From Caenorhabditis elegans (Eukaryota > Nematoda > Chromadorea > Rhabditida > Rhabditidae): DNA of 64,000 bases. The notes under the pieces were generated by a model that saw nothing but the letters and a program-made list of their open reading frames with translations, was not told the origin of the DNA and searched no databases. Shown in pieces: positions 13,601 through 26,795 of the stretch (position 1 is its first letter; each line of letters begins with the position of its first letter). The stretch is taken from the NCBI RefSeq assembly GCF_000002985.6, contig NC_003284.9, forward strand, positions 8,184,001 through 8,248,000, written 5' to 3'. The position numbers and the translations under genes are program-made.

Positions 13601-16600
13601 TGCAATATAAAAAATTGAAAAACAGGGAAAGTTCGGCGCAAACATTTTTAATAAAGAGCGCATATGAAAGGTCTAAAATTTTGGATAACTGCAGTGGAAA
13701 CATTTCAGCGGAGTCAACTTTTACTGAGTTCAAAATAAGTTTAAAACAGAGGAAACCTTTAGTAGTCTGTTTTGTTTTGCAATAAATATATTAGGTATTT
13801 ATAAAAATTGAATGATTCTGCTGATTTTAGTGTTTCTTTATAATACACATGGAAGCTTATAAACCAACTTTTAAAAAAGCTCATGAGTTACAGTGCACAT
13901 TTAAGAAACTGTTTTCAAAACGGATGTTTAAAAACATTTTCTGAAAAATTCATTTGTAATTAAACAAAAATTTAATACTTTTGGATTTTGAATTACGTGT
14001 GATAGGTAAAAGTCGTTAAATAAAAACAATGCAAAAAGGTGGTAGCTAGGAGAGCACTAAATTGAAAATTCATGAGCAAAATGGAAAATATTCATCATTC
14101 ATTGTGAATGGTGAGGGACCCTGCAGTTTTAGTTTTGGTTGCCACCAACAAAAGACCGCCGGAGGTTGTGGTGGCAAAGAAAAATGACGTAGATGAAGAA
14201 GTTGAGGACAGCGAAAAAAACTTTCGAAAATAGTGAGATACAAACTGGGAGAAGAAACGTTTGGGGGCACACACACACGGCTCTTAATAGAGATAATCAC
14301 AGTGAGCAATGCTCCATAAAAAGTGCAGAAGGAAAGCCGAGAGAGGGCTAAGTGTTCAAGAATAGCACAATGAGGTTCCTGGATAGAGTGAGCTCATTCG
14401 AATCTATCGGACCCTAACTATCTATTCATGGATTCATGGAGCAACTCATTCCCTGCAAAAATGATCACTCTTTCAATGAAACAACTAGGGAAAGTCGACT
14501 AGGACAAGTGGTCCTAGAACTAACAAAATATACAACGATTTTTGGTAGAGTGAAGTATGAAATTGTCAAAAGTGAAATAGCAAAAAAAGAGTTGAGTGAG
14601 GCTTTAAAATAAACACAGAACCACCACAACCACTAACTCTTCAAGAATGAAAAAAAAGCAAAGAGGAAGAGAAGATGAGGAAAGAGGAGGAGCAGTGTAA
14701 CATTTTTCACCAAGGGTGTTCCTTCACCGCTCTTGTTCTAACCCCTGAGAGCGAGAACATATGTCAAAAAACGTAGTCCTTGTCATTTTGCCAGAACAAA
14801 AATAATAAAGATAGAAGCACAGTTAAAAACAAAGTGGTTAACAAACACATCCAAACAGAATTTGGGTGAGTAAACTATTCTGATTTAGATTATTATACAC
14901 ATACTAACACAGGCTGTCAATATGAAAATAGGGTTTGCTTAATTTTCTGGCTTTCACACTTACACCGTTTTCACTTCTGTGGCACTGGTAGTAAGTGGCT
15001 TTTATCGTCAACATTTCAAGTATTTCAATTTGAAAACGGTCGAAATGATTTTTACAAACAAAAAATAAAAAGAAATGCCAAGCAACATGGCACCTACAGC
15101 TCCTGGACTAGATTCTCCTAGATGAAAAAAGTTAATTTTTTCTTCTGGTGTTGAAAATACATCAGTACACATTTTGCATCAAAATTAAATCTACATGCAA
15201 GAAATTTATAAATCACCAGTAAAAGTATTTTTTCTTAGTTTTTTTTCCTAATTTTTTCCTAAATAGATTTGAAATCAGACTTTACACATGTTAAGAAAAG
15301 GTAATCGGAAAGAGTAGTTCGATAATTTTTAATTTGCTAGATTTGATATTGATTTTGCGATTTCTAAAAATAATTGACGGGATGTCCAGAGTTTCTGTAT
15401 TCAGCAGTTCTCTTCACTCCTTGAGTTTAAAAAATTAAAATTGTGCATATTGAAAGATGAATACTGTTTCACACTTTTTTCCAATAAGGATTAATCATAT
15501 TTTCATGAACTTTATTTATTTTAAGCTCAACTTTTGAGTCGATGCTTTAAAAAATGTTCAAAGTATGTACAGATCTCACACGCAAGTAATAAAATCTAGT
15601 CCGATGCTATTATTCCGTCATTGATCTTAACAAAATTATAAAAAAACTTTCTGTCGGATCGGTTTTTACTTAAGGCGCTGAAAAAGTTGTGAAACCATGT
15701 GAGGATTAAATAAATGTAATCCGTACATGAAAAAGTCTTAGATACTAGGCGCAAGTTTGATTAAATAAAAATATTCATTAGAAGTGAAAAAAAACTGGTT
15801 AAAAAATTATTTTTCGTCGAAAGGGCTGTTACTAATGAAAAACAGAAACATTTGAAATGAGCGATGACAAAATCCGAAGTTTAAAACACGCTTGATTCTA
15901 AAAATTAAGTTCAATATGGTCTGAAATTTTCCCGTTTCACAGTTCTTGTTCAATTATCTATTTAGTTCGATTTAACAAATTAGGACGGCCTGGTCTATGG
16001 TCACATTACTTTTTTCATGTTCCTCGAGGTCTTCTTTAATTTGATCAAAAAATAGAGTGACCTCAAATAGTAAGAAACTCTAAAAAGGGGAATAAAACCG
16101 CCGTGGCGACGACATAGAAAGTAGTAATAAAGGAAGTAGTGTCGGAATTGGTGCCAATAACAATCAGCTGAGTGGTGTCTGTCGGGTGGTCTTGTCAGCA
16201 CTGTGTTTTTTAGTGAAGGTGCCAAAGAAAATAATAAATGATTTTAGAAAATCTTTTCCAAGGGAAAGATGATGAAAAAAGACGGAAAATTTGAAAAAAG
16301 AAAGACCGACGGATCGGTTTTGGTGATGGGAATAATGATGACAACATACGAGATGACGACGAGAAAAGAAAAGAAGAAAAAACGGACATAGGAAGCGAGA
16401 AAGACCTTCAAATATGGTTCACTTTCACTATACGACAGGTTTGACACTTCTCGAAGCTTCATGCTAGGAAATGAAACATTAAAAAAGCGGAAAACTATGG
16501 AAAAGTTTTAGATCAACTATAGATGTTGAATCAAGATTGTAGTTTTGAAACATTCTATTGATCTATTGAAAGTAGCTCGGAAGTTTGAAGAATTGCTGAA

Positions 16601-19600
16601 GTAATAGATTAACTGTTAAATTAATAAACTTGGGTGTATTTCTCAATAGATAAGTAAGAAATCGTTTTGAATATAAGCTGTTTTTATTGCAAAAGATAGC
16701 AACTTTTAGAGCATCTATCATGTACCATAGTTTTATTTTATTAAAATAATAAATGTTAATTTTAAAATATAAATAAGCTACGCAAAGTGCCGAAATTGCT
16801 TAACCAATTTTAGCAACTTCAGAAATTCCACACAAAAAATTCAAACAATTGGCGAAAAAGATGATAGTGACGAAAGTTTGTTAAGCAGGTATAAGCAGGT
16901 ATAACTGATTGAAAAAGGGCTAAAGTTGATGGAGAATTTGTGGCGAACTGCGAAAGCATGGTCAGACTTTATTTAATATGGAAGCATCTACTTATAATCT
17001 AGCAAATTTGATTTGTCCAAAGGATTTAAGATTTTACTATAATAGGATAGTTCCAATTTGAAAACAGTTGCTTTTATCAAGGAGTTCTTGCTACGACTCG
17101 ATTTTTAAAACTGGGCAAACGTTTGTTAAACTCATATGTGAAGTTTATCTTTGAAGGAAATTTATCTCACAGAGTTTTTTGTTCCAACAGAAATGCAAAG
17201 TTTCTTCTATAGATCATTGTAAAAAAAGTTGATGTCAAGAAGTTACACGTTATACGATGGTACACGAGAGAGCATAGTAACCTGAGCGGACGCAGACGTA
17301 GCAACAAAACCGAGTGGTTTCTCCTTTCTTCTTCTCGCTGTTCGGATTTGCATCAACGCAACGGGACGGGTAGGCGAACGAACGAATTTAATAGTGGTAG
17401 GAAAGAGAGGAGAGTAAAGAGTAAGACAGTCGGACATAAGGGGGGGGGAGGGTTGGTTGGTTCGACCACCCCCAGATGCGACCCGCTAGGACACGGCTAC
17501 CTGACCTCGTATATTTAGCACCAAAAGACGGCGACAGTTTCCGCTGTTACTGTTATTTGTGATGTGAGGACGGCAGGTGAGGGGAGCGGCGTAGCAAAGA
17601 CTAATCGAACCATCAATAGCTCATTTCCGTTATTAGCACCAATATTTATTTTTTTATAAAAACAAATATTTTGTATTATGATTTCACAGAAGAAGCCAAA
17701 ATTGAAAACAAACAATAATAATGGTAATATTAGACAACTAATTACAGTAGTGACTGATATGGTAAGAAACTTTCGAATGTCATTGATTTCATGAAATCAT
17801 ATTTTCCTGAATCCAAATTAATCATAAGGTTGCTCCAAGTTTTGTTTTTATGCTAATTAAAAATTGTTATTGAAATTTTTCTGGTTGCCGTTAACGATTC
17901 AAAAGGGTGGCAAAACAAAAATATTGAAGTTTAAATTAATCTTGTTTGAAGAAAGCATGCATTAAAGGTGGAGTACTACCAATACGGAAATGGTTTAAAT
18001 ACAATTCTATAATGCTAAAATAACCAAATATCATAATAAAACTTTTCTAACAATTTTTGAATTTTTTATATCGAGCCAAAATACGGGGAAAGCTGAGTTT
18101 GCGTCACTTATCGAGAAATCTGAAACACTGCCGAATGATCAAAACCCTAAAATATAGAAATGTGAATACTTTGAAATTAGTTCAAACATGAAACTGGAAG
18201 AACACATTTTGTTACTGACCAAAAAAATTAGGAAAAAATTAGTTTTTTTTAAACATTTTGAGACGAAACAAACAATTTTCAATATTTTTTGAAAAGGTTT
18301 ATTGTGATAATTTGCAATTTTAGCACCGTAAAGTGATTTTTTATAAAGTTACCACTGGCCGTACTTCACATTCAATAAAAGTCTTTGGGCGAGCTCACAA
18401 AAGTTCACAAGTTTCATGACCAACTGATAAAATATGGTTTTTTTTCAAATTATATTAATGTTTTTTAAATAGTAGCAGATAAAAATGTAACATTAATTTT
18501 TCTGAAACATTCTCATATTACAAGATTAAGATCACATCATAATTTGAAAATAAAAGCTCTGCATAGGTGGCCGTGATAATGAGCTGACACCAAAAAGAAA
18601 CCTTTCCAACCAGAAATAATTTTTAATACGAATTTGATTTTGAAAAAAAAAACTGAAGCCATTTGGTTTCTTAAAAATATGTTCTCCGGTCTTTATATTA
18701 GTAGTTTTGATTCAGCAGTCTAGAAGCTAAAATGACAAACTTGATTTAGATCCAGGTGCCTGAAAACGATAAACAATTGACCTTTTCAAAATTTTCAGCA
18801 ACTTATTGAACATTTTTTTTGGATCTTTCTGAGAATTCACGAACAAAGCAACTGAATTTTCAATACTTAATTGTTTTGAAGAAAATATATATTAATGAAT
18901 GACATATTACATGTTACGTAAAATGAAAAATATGTCAAAATTTCCTAATAGTCAAGAAGTATTGAGCCCAAAGAAAAATGATATCACGATCAAGTTAGAA
19001 TAATTGAGAATTTCATATTTGAATACTTACTTGTTAGACAAAATATTTAATCATCGTTCAATTTTAACGCTTCAAAAATTGAATTTTAACACTAATATGC
19101 AGTAGTTTAGCGTGCTCCACAATTAGGATACATAACATACATTAGATGAACCGAGAGGTTCCGTGACCTAATATTTTTTCAAATGCAATGATGAAATCTA
19201 TATGACAAAGAAAACAAAGTCGGATTATCAGAAAAAACCAAACTTCAATGCTAAACAAAGTTTTATAAAAACGATTAAGTAAACTTTCCAAAAGATCAAT
19301 GACCATGATAGGGCGGTAAACTTTAACAGAGTACACAAACATTCAACTAGTGTAAAAGAATATGAAATAAGCGAACCTGTCACGTGAAAACGACGAATGT
19401 CCAGTGAAACTGAGCAAGCTTGTCAAACTCAAACGCGAGCCACACTTTCGAGACGGTCGATGGTTGGCAACAATGGAACCCACATTTGCAACACTGGAAC
19501 TTTCGGTTGATTTAGAAGGTGTGGCTCTTATTTGACACGGTCGCGTCGCCGACACCTCCTCTGATATTTTGCGACGATGCTGGACCGGTGGGGTTGCCGT

Positions 19601-19779
19601 GTGGAGAATTGGCTGCGATTCAACTGAAATTGACACTTTTATCTATCTTTCTTCTTTTTTTTGTTGCTTGTTTGTCTTTTTTGTTTTTTTCCAATCCCTT
19701 TATATTCAGAATTGAAAAGGAATAACTGACTGCTTGGCTCTTCCTCAAGTGGATCGAGACCGCATTTGTTCGAGCTCAT
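1637..19779 (-). CDS. RBR-type E3 ubiquitin-protein ligase, RNF19/Dorfin family
   Basis: Model exons in transcript order: 19779-19731, 19623-19377, 10762-10652, 9301-9133, 8656-8546, 8496-8414, 8354-8244, 7563-7346, 7296-7084, 6796-6593, 6314-6168, 5956-5810, 4889-4777, 4405-4225, 4178-4074, 2617-2434, 1970-1637. All phases match, giving 908 residues. The N-terminal ~190 residues are Ser/Thr-rich and low complexity. RING1 starts at ECPLC (about residue 199) and is followed by the IBR cysteines. RING2 carries DGSCNHM with the expected catalytic Cys388, which would accept ubiquitin from an E2 before passing it to substrate. Two hydrophobic segments (about 440-465 and 487-525), the second containing [18 protein letters not shown], match the RNF19 membrane region. 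The tail is acidic and Ser-rich and ends in a Lys-rich patch. The acceptors at 2617 and 1970 are weaker than the rest. From memory it resembles C. elegans C17H11.6. Confidence 0.88.
5090..5210. repeat. GC-rich island with an 18-bp perfect palindrome, probable repeat fragment
   Basis: This stretch inside an RBR-ligase intron is much richer in GC than its surroundings. It contains the perfect palindrome AACGGCGCTAGCGCCGTT at 5183-5200. Both strands stay open for about 100 codons here, but neither frame resembles the exons around it. I read it as a transposon or repeat fragment. Confidence 0.4.
10763..19376 (-). other. 8.6-kb intron of the RBR ligase gene
   Basis: The phases of exons 2 and 3 fit exactly across this gap, so it is an intron. 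It holds purine-rich stretches (about 11270-11600, 14080-14360 and 17260-17460) and a G9AGGG tract at 17440-17452. A donor-like GTAAGTATT on the minus strand near 19027 could mark an alternative first exon. I find no coding exon that meets splice and frame tests. Confidence 0.6.
17440..17452 (+). repeat. G tract (G9-A-G3)
   Basis: Nine consecutive G followed by A and three G, within the large intron of the RBR ligase. The same G9-A-G3 pattern occurs at 49137-49149. Confidence 0.8.
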
Positions 19780-22079
19780 ACCCTGAAATAACAAATTTTT
19801 ATGTGAAAATTTTTAGAAACAGAATTGAGCAATGATTATGAATAATGCAGGCGTTTAGCATAAATTGTGAAACGGTAAATGATTAAAGAGAAGAAGCTAT
19901 CGACAAAATACATTTGACGAGCAACAAAAAAAAACAGATATGACCAAAAACGATTGAAAAATTTTTGATCAGAAGATGAAGAATGCCGTTTTTGTTATGA
20001 ATGGTTACGAATAAAATTTTAGCAGTTTTCTTCAATAAACTGTCTTAAATTAGTCTGTAAAAATGGGCGAGGATATTGACCAAATTTGCAAATTGCTTAA
20101 AAACAGGCAGAAGATAACTTTGCGGCAATATTCATATTTTGGAATTGCCGAAGTTGGTGAATTTCAAACAGCAAAGTCGAACTTGTTCTATATATGTTTT
20201 TAGAATCGTATAAGAACAAAAAGGGAAAATTCACAAAAATACACAGCTTGAATTGTTTTTGTCTATAAAAAATCGTTAAAATTTCTCGAAAAATTTGTCA
20301 AACTACCAAAAAAGAAAATTCTCGCCAATTTCTTTTTTCGTTCAAGCCGCATTTTCAAAACTGCCCTTATCTTCTATTTTTCTCTTCTTTAATTCCAAAT
20401 CTTGCTCACTTCACAAAAACTTCTCTAGAAGCCAATCTTCGAGGATTATTGAAAAGTGCGAGAATGCCTGTGAATCCGAAAAGAGGAGGACGTGAATTTC
20501 TTGAGTTTTTCAAGTCTCTTTCAATTTTTTATCGCCATCATTCAAACAAGTAACAGACAAAACTAAATGAGGTGAATGATTCTCAGAAAAAAATAGAAAA
20601 TTGATGACGAAAAGCAAGTGGCAGATGAATAAAATTCCAAATAAAAATAAAACGCTTTCGCGAATGGCAACCAATTTGTAAGCAATGCGAAGCGCGATAG
20701 ATATCAAACATGTGAATAAGCTTAAGGGAGGAAACAACAAGAGAGAATATGTGGGGGAAACGAAGGAATGGATTATGAGGTGGTCGAGGAAATCGTTGCC
20801 ATGTGGTCTGGATTGGTGGGCAACCAATCTAAATTGATGGATATCGAAAAAAAAAACAAGCAGTTCTAGAACGAATTCTAATTTCTAAAAACATCATATT
20901 AAATTCGATAATTAATTCAATTTTTAATAGAAAAATAGTAAACAACTGTATTCAGCTTGAAAAATTTTTCTGCATGGCGAACTTAGTTTAGCATAAAGAG
21001 AGTTAACTCAAAACTAAAAAAATCTTGAAGTGGACTGTTCATCTCTACATTTACCGTACCCTTACAATAATCCACGTAGGAGTGGTCTACCAGCCGCAGT
21101 TTTGTTGTTTACAAGATTATCTGATTATCTGAAGTTAATACTTTTCAAAAAGCCTATTTCATTTCAAATATATATTTTCCATTACATGACCACAAAAAAC
21201 CAGAGAAAGAGCGCATCGAAAGTAAAAAAGGTTAAAGTCCATGTAAAATTTTTTCCTGACGTCATTTCACTGTTTTGATAGTGTTTCTAACGTTTCCTAC
21301 AACTAATTATATATTAAATATTGATTTATGCAGTTTTATTTTCAAAGAAAAAGTCCCATAATGTAGAAAAGGCCATTTAGTGTAAAATAATATCACTGAG
21401 AATAATCCTGGAAAAAAAAATATTTAAAACATGGTTGAAAGTAATTTTTTAGAAAAAAAAATATAATTTTGTTTGATAAAACTTGGAAAAACTTTTATGG
21501 CCATCTCTATTTATTTATTAAAAACACAAAACGCCGGATCGTCAAAAAATATAAATACCCAACGCTCAAGATAACAAAAACCTTCCATATTTCTGTATTA
21601 TCTTCCGTAGACAATTTGTATAATTTAGATATATTACAACTTTTGTTAAAAAGAGGATAATTGAAGGCAGTGTGTACTTAAGAAGCATAACACAACATTA
21701 ACTGATCAAAACATATGTTCTGATGAAAAAAGTTATAAAGCTTTCTAAAAATCTAAAATGTAATCCATTAACGTATTCTTGGTTATCGGTCTCTATGTTT
21801 TGCAACAACTCATTAAATTGCAAAAAGATAATAGTAAAAGTATAATTAGACAGCTTATTATTACTAAAGCTAATAACGGGAGGAGACAATGAAAATGAAT
21901 TTAATATGATATAAACAGTTTATGTTAATAAGAACGCTTGTGAAAAAAGAATAAAAAGAGAACAAAACTGAGGTTTTTTCCGTGAGGACCTCAATTGCTT
22001 CTGCTCGAATAACATGAAAGTATGGGACCCCCGCATACAACCAATGGAGCACATTTGCTCAACGGTGCCGAGGGACTTT

Positions 22080-22265
22080 GAGTCACACACTCACAGAGAG
22101 ATGTGATACACAAGAAGCGTGTGCACACTTCTCTGTCATCTACGCTCTCTAGTCACGCCGCATCCGTCCCCATCTGTCGTTTTTTCTTTCCGCGGTTTTG
22201 GTTCTCTTCTGGACATCTGCGTCTTTTATAATAGAGAGTGATGGTTCCTCGTAGGAGATACACTG
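22080..22265 (-). promoter_or_regulatory. Possible promoter of the RBR ligase gene
   Basis: On the minus strand this region reads CTATTATAAAAGACGCAG, a TATA-like box near 22225-22237, followed by a GC-rich, GAGA/CACA-rich leader unlike the AT-rich flanks. It lies about 2.4 kb upstream of the first coding exon, whose ATG follows a TTATTTCAG acceptor, so a long 5' UTR intron is implied. The link to this gene is inferred from position. Confidence 0.3.
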
Positions 22266-22685
22266 GATTAGGAATGGTTTTTATTTCCTTGGATTTTTGG
22301 ATTTTCTTCCCTTTTAAAAGGATCAACGAGAGGGCTCGTGTGTTATGAAATTAATAACAAACGTGTGAAAGTTGGTATTATTTTCAAAATCAGGGGATGG
22401 AATTAAAAAGTGTAAAAAAGCAAAATTAAAATCAACCAAAGTTTTGAAAAATACTATAATGAACAATATACACCTAGCCCAGCTTTGAAAATTGTCAAAC
22501 GATATTAAGCTCCAAGTTGAGCTAAATGAAAAATGTTTTACAATTTTCGAAAATTGAATTACTTTTGATTTCCAGCAAAACTTTTCTAATTATTTGGAAA
22601 CAATTTCTAATTGCAATAACTTTCAGAAATTTTTCTATTTAAAAATGTCTCTACCAATATCAACATACCTTCGAAAACTCTAAGC

Positions 22686-22870
22686 TGGTCAGTGCAAAAG
22701 TTGGTCAGTGCGAATTCAGTCAGCACCAAAGTTGGTCAGTGTGAAGTTAGTCAGTACATATAGTTGATTACTGGCAAGATGGTCAGTGCCAAAAGTTGAT
22801 CAATGAGAACTTGATTAATGCTAAATTGGTCAGTGCTAAAAATTGGTTATCGCAAAAACTGCTCAATATT
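22686..22870 (+). repeat. Degenerate tandem repeat, TTGGTCAGTGC core
   Basis: About ten imperfect units of 15-25 bases share a core of (T/A)(G/A)GTCAGTGC. Clear copies are at 22687, 22703, 22733, 22781 and 22828, with decayed copies between (TTGATCAATGAG, TTGATTAATGC). The array lies in the spacer between the ligase promoter and the cytidine deaminase gene. Confidence 0.75.
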
Positions 22871-23280
22871 GTTTTCATTAAGCAGTTCAAAAACTTACTG
22901 AAGCTTTGATACACAGTGAAATTGAGAGATTCAATGATACGATAATGTTTGTTCACTATTTCAGGCTATTCTACAAAAATTGAAGCATTATTTCGTTTCG
23001 AAAAAAAGTTCACGCAGAGGTCCTTCGAAATTTTTTGTTCGTCAAGTTTTACGAAAAAAAAAAACAAATTCCTCGTAATTCTTTAATAACAATGCATTTC
23101 TCAAGAAAAAAAGTTATTCTTATTTCTGGCGGCAGAGAAAGAGAAAAAAAACAGACGTTGACACACACTCTTGGTGGCAAACACACGTGAAATATGATAT
23201 TTTTATTAGACGGATAAGAAAAAAAAATGAGAAGGAGCTCAAAAAAACAACTTTAAGAAAATTTCCAAATGATTAGTGAA

Positions 23281-23293
23281 GGGGGGGGGGGGG
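23281..23293 (+). repeat. Poly-G tract, 13 G
   Basis: Thirteen consecutive G in an AT-rich spacer, 128 bases from a longer G tract on the same strand. Confidence 0.9.
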
Positions 23294-23421
23294 CGAATTT
23301 ATTTTCAAATTATATTATTTGAATGTTTTTTCAGCAAACTATGCGAAAATAATGATGAAAGGTAAAGAACATGTCGGGTGCTTATATACAGGTGAATATG
23401 ATATCTGAAATAGTAATAGTC

Positions 23422-23444
23422 GGGGGGGGGGGGGGGGGGGGGGG
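23422..23444 (+). repeat. Poly-G tract, 23 G
   Basis: Twenty-three consecutive G, long enough to form an intramolecular G-quadruplex. In C. elegans such monoG tracts are known deletion hotspots when the FANCJ-type helicase DOG-1 is missing. The length may be inexact, because such runs are hard to sequence. Confidence 0.9.
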
Positions 23445-24819
23445 CAAAGTGCATATCTTTTGGAGGCAGAACGCCTGTAAAGATTACTTAGTAAAGTTTA
23501 AAACTTTTGTAAACATGTTCAATACGTCCGGTTCGTTTTTCCACTTCTTCACAGATCTCTCCAAGGTCTTTCTGGGGTTTGTACCATGTGCAGGAACCTG
23601 GTTTAGCGGTGTTAAAAAGTTTGAGAAATTTCTAATTTATGAAGCGCGGCCGTTCAACAGACGTATAAATATTTGGAAAGTCTTCCAAATGCGAACTACA
23701 TAAAAACCCAAATATGATTCTTAGATTAAATCAGATCAATTCTCATTATAAATACAATTGCTTGTTGAATAAGACAAGTGAAATGTTCCATCATCATCAC
23801 CGAATGTCACATGGACCGACATGTCTCTTCGCAATATTTTTGTCATTTATACTGCATTGATTAGTGTAAACGATAAAATTTCGTGTTCACATTGACTGGG
23901 GCGTTGAAAGAATTGGGGATGAATTGAGTAATGGAACATGTTCAATTTAGTGCAAATTTTGAAAATTGTGTTCGAATTGGGGCCAATGTTCAGAAATCAT
24001 AGTTACAAAATTTCATCCATCTATTGAATTAACTTTCAAAATTTCCAAAAAAAAAAAACGCAATGAAAGCCTGCAAAACGGTTAACACAGTCCTTGAAAA
24101 AGTACTAACAATAAAAAAAATCTGGGAAAAGGTAAAATTATAATTTTTGGCCGTATCTAATCGTAGTTTGTTCTGTAAAACAAAACAACTTTTAAAATTA
24201 TATATCACATTAAAAAAAAATTATAAATATAGGTGAACATCGTATGAAGATGATTCTGTGACTAAACACTTTTAGACGGTTTTGTATATTTCGCAACTAA
24301 AAAAAGTATAAATGTCATCTCAATCATTTTGTAGAAAATAATTTATGGGTAGTAAGCTGCAAATGATTAAAGTTTCCGAGAACTGCATATTTCCAAAGTA
24401 AGGGCATGAGCAAGTTCATTTTCAAATTTGACGCAAAATAATGGATCATGACAATTTTTTTTGGAACTTCATTAAAATGACATAAGGCTTGCTGTTTCTT
24501 CTGAACGTCATGGAAATATTTAAAGGGAACCCATTGGTACACAGTGTGAAACCAAAATAGTGCCCGGCTTCGAAAAACAGTTACAAAAATTATATAATAT
24601 ATAGCTAAAACTGCCTTCAAATGCAAGTCTTTTAACATTGAATTATAATAGAAAATTTACATTTGCCAAACTTTCTGAACTCGGTAAAGTTTTGAAGTTT
24701 GTTATTAAGTGTATCCAGTATTTTTTGGAAAAAGTCAAACCAGAAATATATTCAACAACCATGTTTTATTAATAGAAATTACTGTGTTCATAACATTTAT
24801 GAATTTCTGAAAATTTTCC

Positions 24820-26795
24820 CTATTCCTTATTGTTGTGATCATTGTGATGTTTGCGCTCTTCAGTCTCCTTTTCATGATCATCGAGTGATTTTGGAGTGAA
24901 TGCATATGGCAGAAGCTCGTATGTTGTAGTCTCGATAATTTGATCACTAGTCGAAGACCCGAGAATGACCTGAACAAGAAAAATGACATTTGAAACCGAA
25001 GACGTGGGTGGTCCAGAAAACAATTCATCTGGAAATAAACGAAACGAATAGTGGAAATGGAGTAGACTCTTGCAGGTTGAAGGGAAAACACTCATTATGA
25101 CTTTTTCATTCGTATTTTTCCTCCATTTTTTACTTTGTTTTCAGAGAATATGCAAGGCTTTCTTCAAATATAATTGCTCACATAATTTTATAATAGCGAG
25201 CATAAATTTGAAAACTATGAAAAAAAGAATCAGCATAGTTTAGTTATGCATATTAAATTTTGTTATGCATATTAAATTTTGAAATATTTCTAACCAACCT
25301 TGTAGTCTCCAAATTCGATAAGGACCTGTCGGCATACTCCACATGGCGAGCAGGGAGCCTCTAGTTCGGTTGCTAAAAACATTAAAAATTTAGTTCAAAT
25401 TTAGTTACGACGTTTAGCTGTTTTAAAGTTCAATTGTGTGATATTTAAAGAGTTCTGCCTCATATTGTGAATGTATCTTCCTACTGTGAAACAATTACAA
25501 TTTTTCACTAAATGTATTTTTGATCAGCCTGGTATACAAAACTCTCTCTCTATTTTTTTTAAATCGCATTCTATTGTCGAGACTGGAACTTTGAAATGAC
25601 TAAGTTTAAAAAAATTGATCGTTTCATGATTGACACTGTATTCGGAGAAGTTTCTTGTTCTTGAACTAAAAAATTTTCACGTGAAACCCTTCAAAAATTA
25701 TATTTTGCTATTAATTTTAGTTTTTAATTTTTGAGTTAGTACATTCATATGAATTTAATTTTTTACAAACCCAGCAAACCATCAATTTTAGTTTTCATTA
25801 TGTCTTTGATTTTTTTTTTATATAAAAATGAAGTCAGAACATTTACAAACAACCTTCATTTCGATTTGAAGTGCGTTTCAAATTTTCATCATGATGTATT
25901 ATTTGTCTCAATTTATGCAACTATCGGGATTTCGGAAATATGAGTCTGTCTGTCTTCAAAATATGGAATTCCACCCACACTACATTTAAGAATGTCAACT
26001 TCAAATTGTAATTGAACATTTAAACTATTTTAAAATCTATTATTTTCGCAATAATATAACATAATTTTGATATTTGAGGTTTACTCAAAATATGATATAC
26101 TGTTTTGGGATGTCATTTTCAAAATGAAAAAAGAAATAAGATATTTTTATTATTAGTGTCAGACAGATATTCTCAAAACAGGAGCTTTTTAAAACCCGTT
26201 TAAAATTGTTCATTACTCTTCAAAGTTCGTAAGATCATTTATGACATGAAGATGAGTAGGTGTACTATCAAGTTTCATTTTTAACAGAATTTGTAAATTC
26301 TGAGTTTCAATTTTCAACTGCGTATCTTATATAATGTAGTATGAATACTTTAAAAACGTTAGAACCTTTTTTTCAACTCACCAACAACAATGTACTTAAA
26401 TTTTCTGTGTCCCTTGGTCAAGGCGGTAACTATTGCGCTTCTCTCTGCACAAATCGTTGCTCCGTATGACGCATTCTCATGGTTAGCTGAAAATACTCGA
26501 ATGATTGTGAATAGTTAGTAATCGGATGTAAATGTTGCACTTTCAAGTTCTCACATTTACTAATGAATCAGACAAGGACGAAAATCATAGTCTCCACCCA
26601 CCTCCTATGATAATTTCTCCGTCGTCACACACCAGCGCAGCTCCAACTTTGAAGTTGCTATACTTGCTAAAAATGTTTTTTGTAAAACATTTACCGTGCT
26701 TTTTTGAAATACCAGTAAGCATTCTCCATTGCTCCAATTGCTTTATCAACAAGTTGCTGCTCAAACTCGGTAAGGTTTGCCTTTGTTGTAGTCAT
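24820..26795 (-). CDS. cdd-1: Cytidine deaminase
   Basis: Five exons: 26795-26695, 26666-26602, 26486-26382, 25372-25299, 24969-24820, all in phase, giving 164 residues. It would convert cytidine and deoxycytidine to uridine and deoxyuridine in pyrimidine salvage, in the cytosol. The fold motif FKVGAALV (residues 39-46) is followed by the zinc-site motif ICAERS, with zinc ligand Cys68 and catalytic Glu70. APCSPCGVCRQV supplies ligands Cys101 and Cys104. The family is usually about 135-146 residues. The excess here is a C-terminal tail rich in His, Glu, Asp and Lys (about 145-164), which is unusual. An AATAAA signal lies at 24770-24765. The symbol is from memory, because C. elegans has cdd-1 and cdd-2 and cdd-1 is on X. 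The enzyme assignment is firm. Confidence 0.9.
25244..25283. repeat. Two-copy tandem repeat in cytidine deaminase intron 4
   Basis: The 19-base unit GTTATGCATATTAAATTTT occurs twice in immediate succession just downstream of exon 4, inside the intron. Confidence 0.7.

Larger units (their letters stand above)
19780..24819. other. 5-kb intergenic region
   Basis: Contains the possible ligase promoter (22.1-22.3 kb), the GGTCAGTGC array and the two G tracts, listed separately. Open frames here lack splice signals and codon bias, and I support no gene. Confidence 0.6.

Noticed and set aside
20510..20827. 105-codon minus-strand open frame with hydrophobic runs
   Set aside because: No splice or start signals and low-complexity T-rich codons. 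It is more likely non-coding spacer upstream of the ligase.
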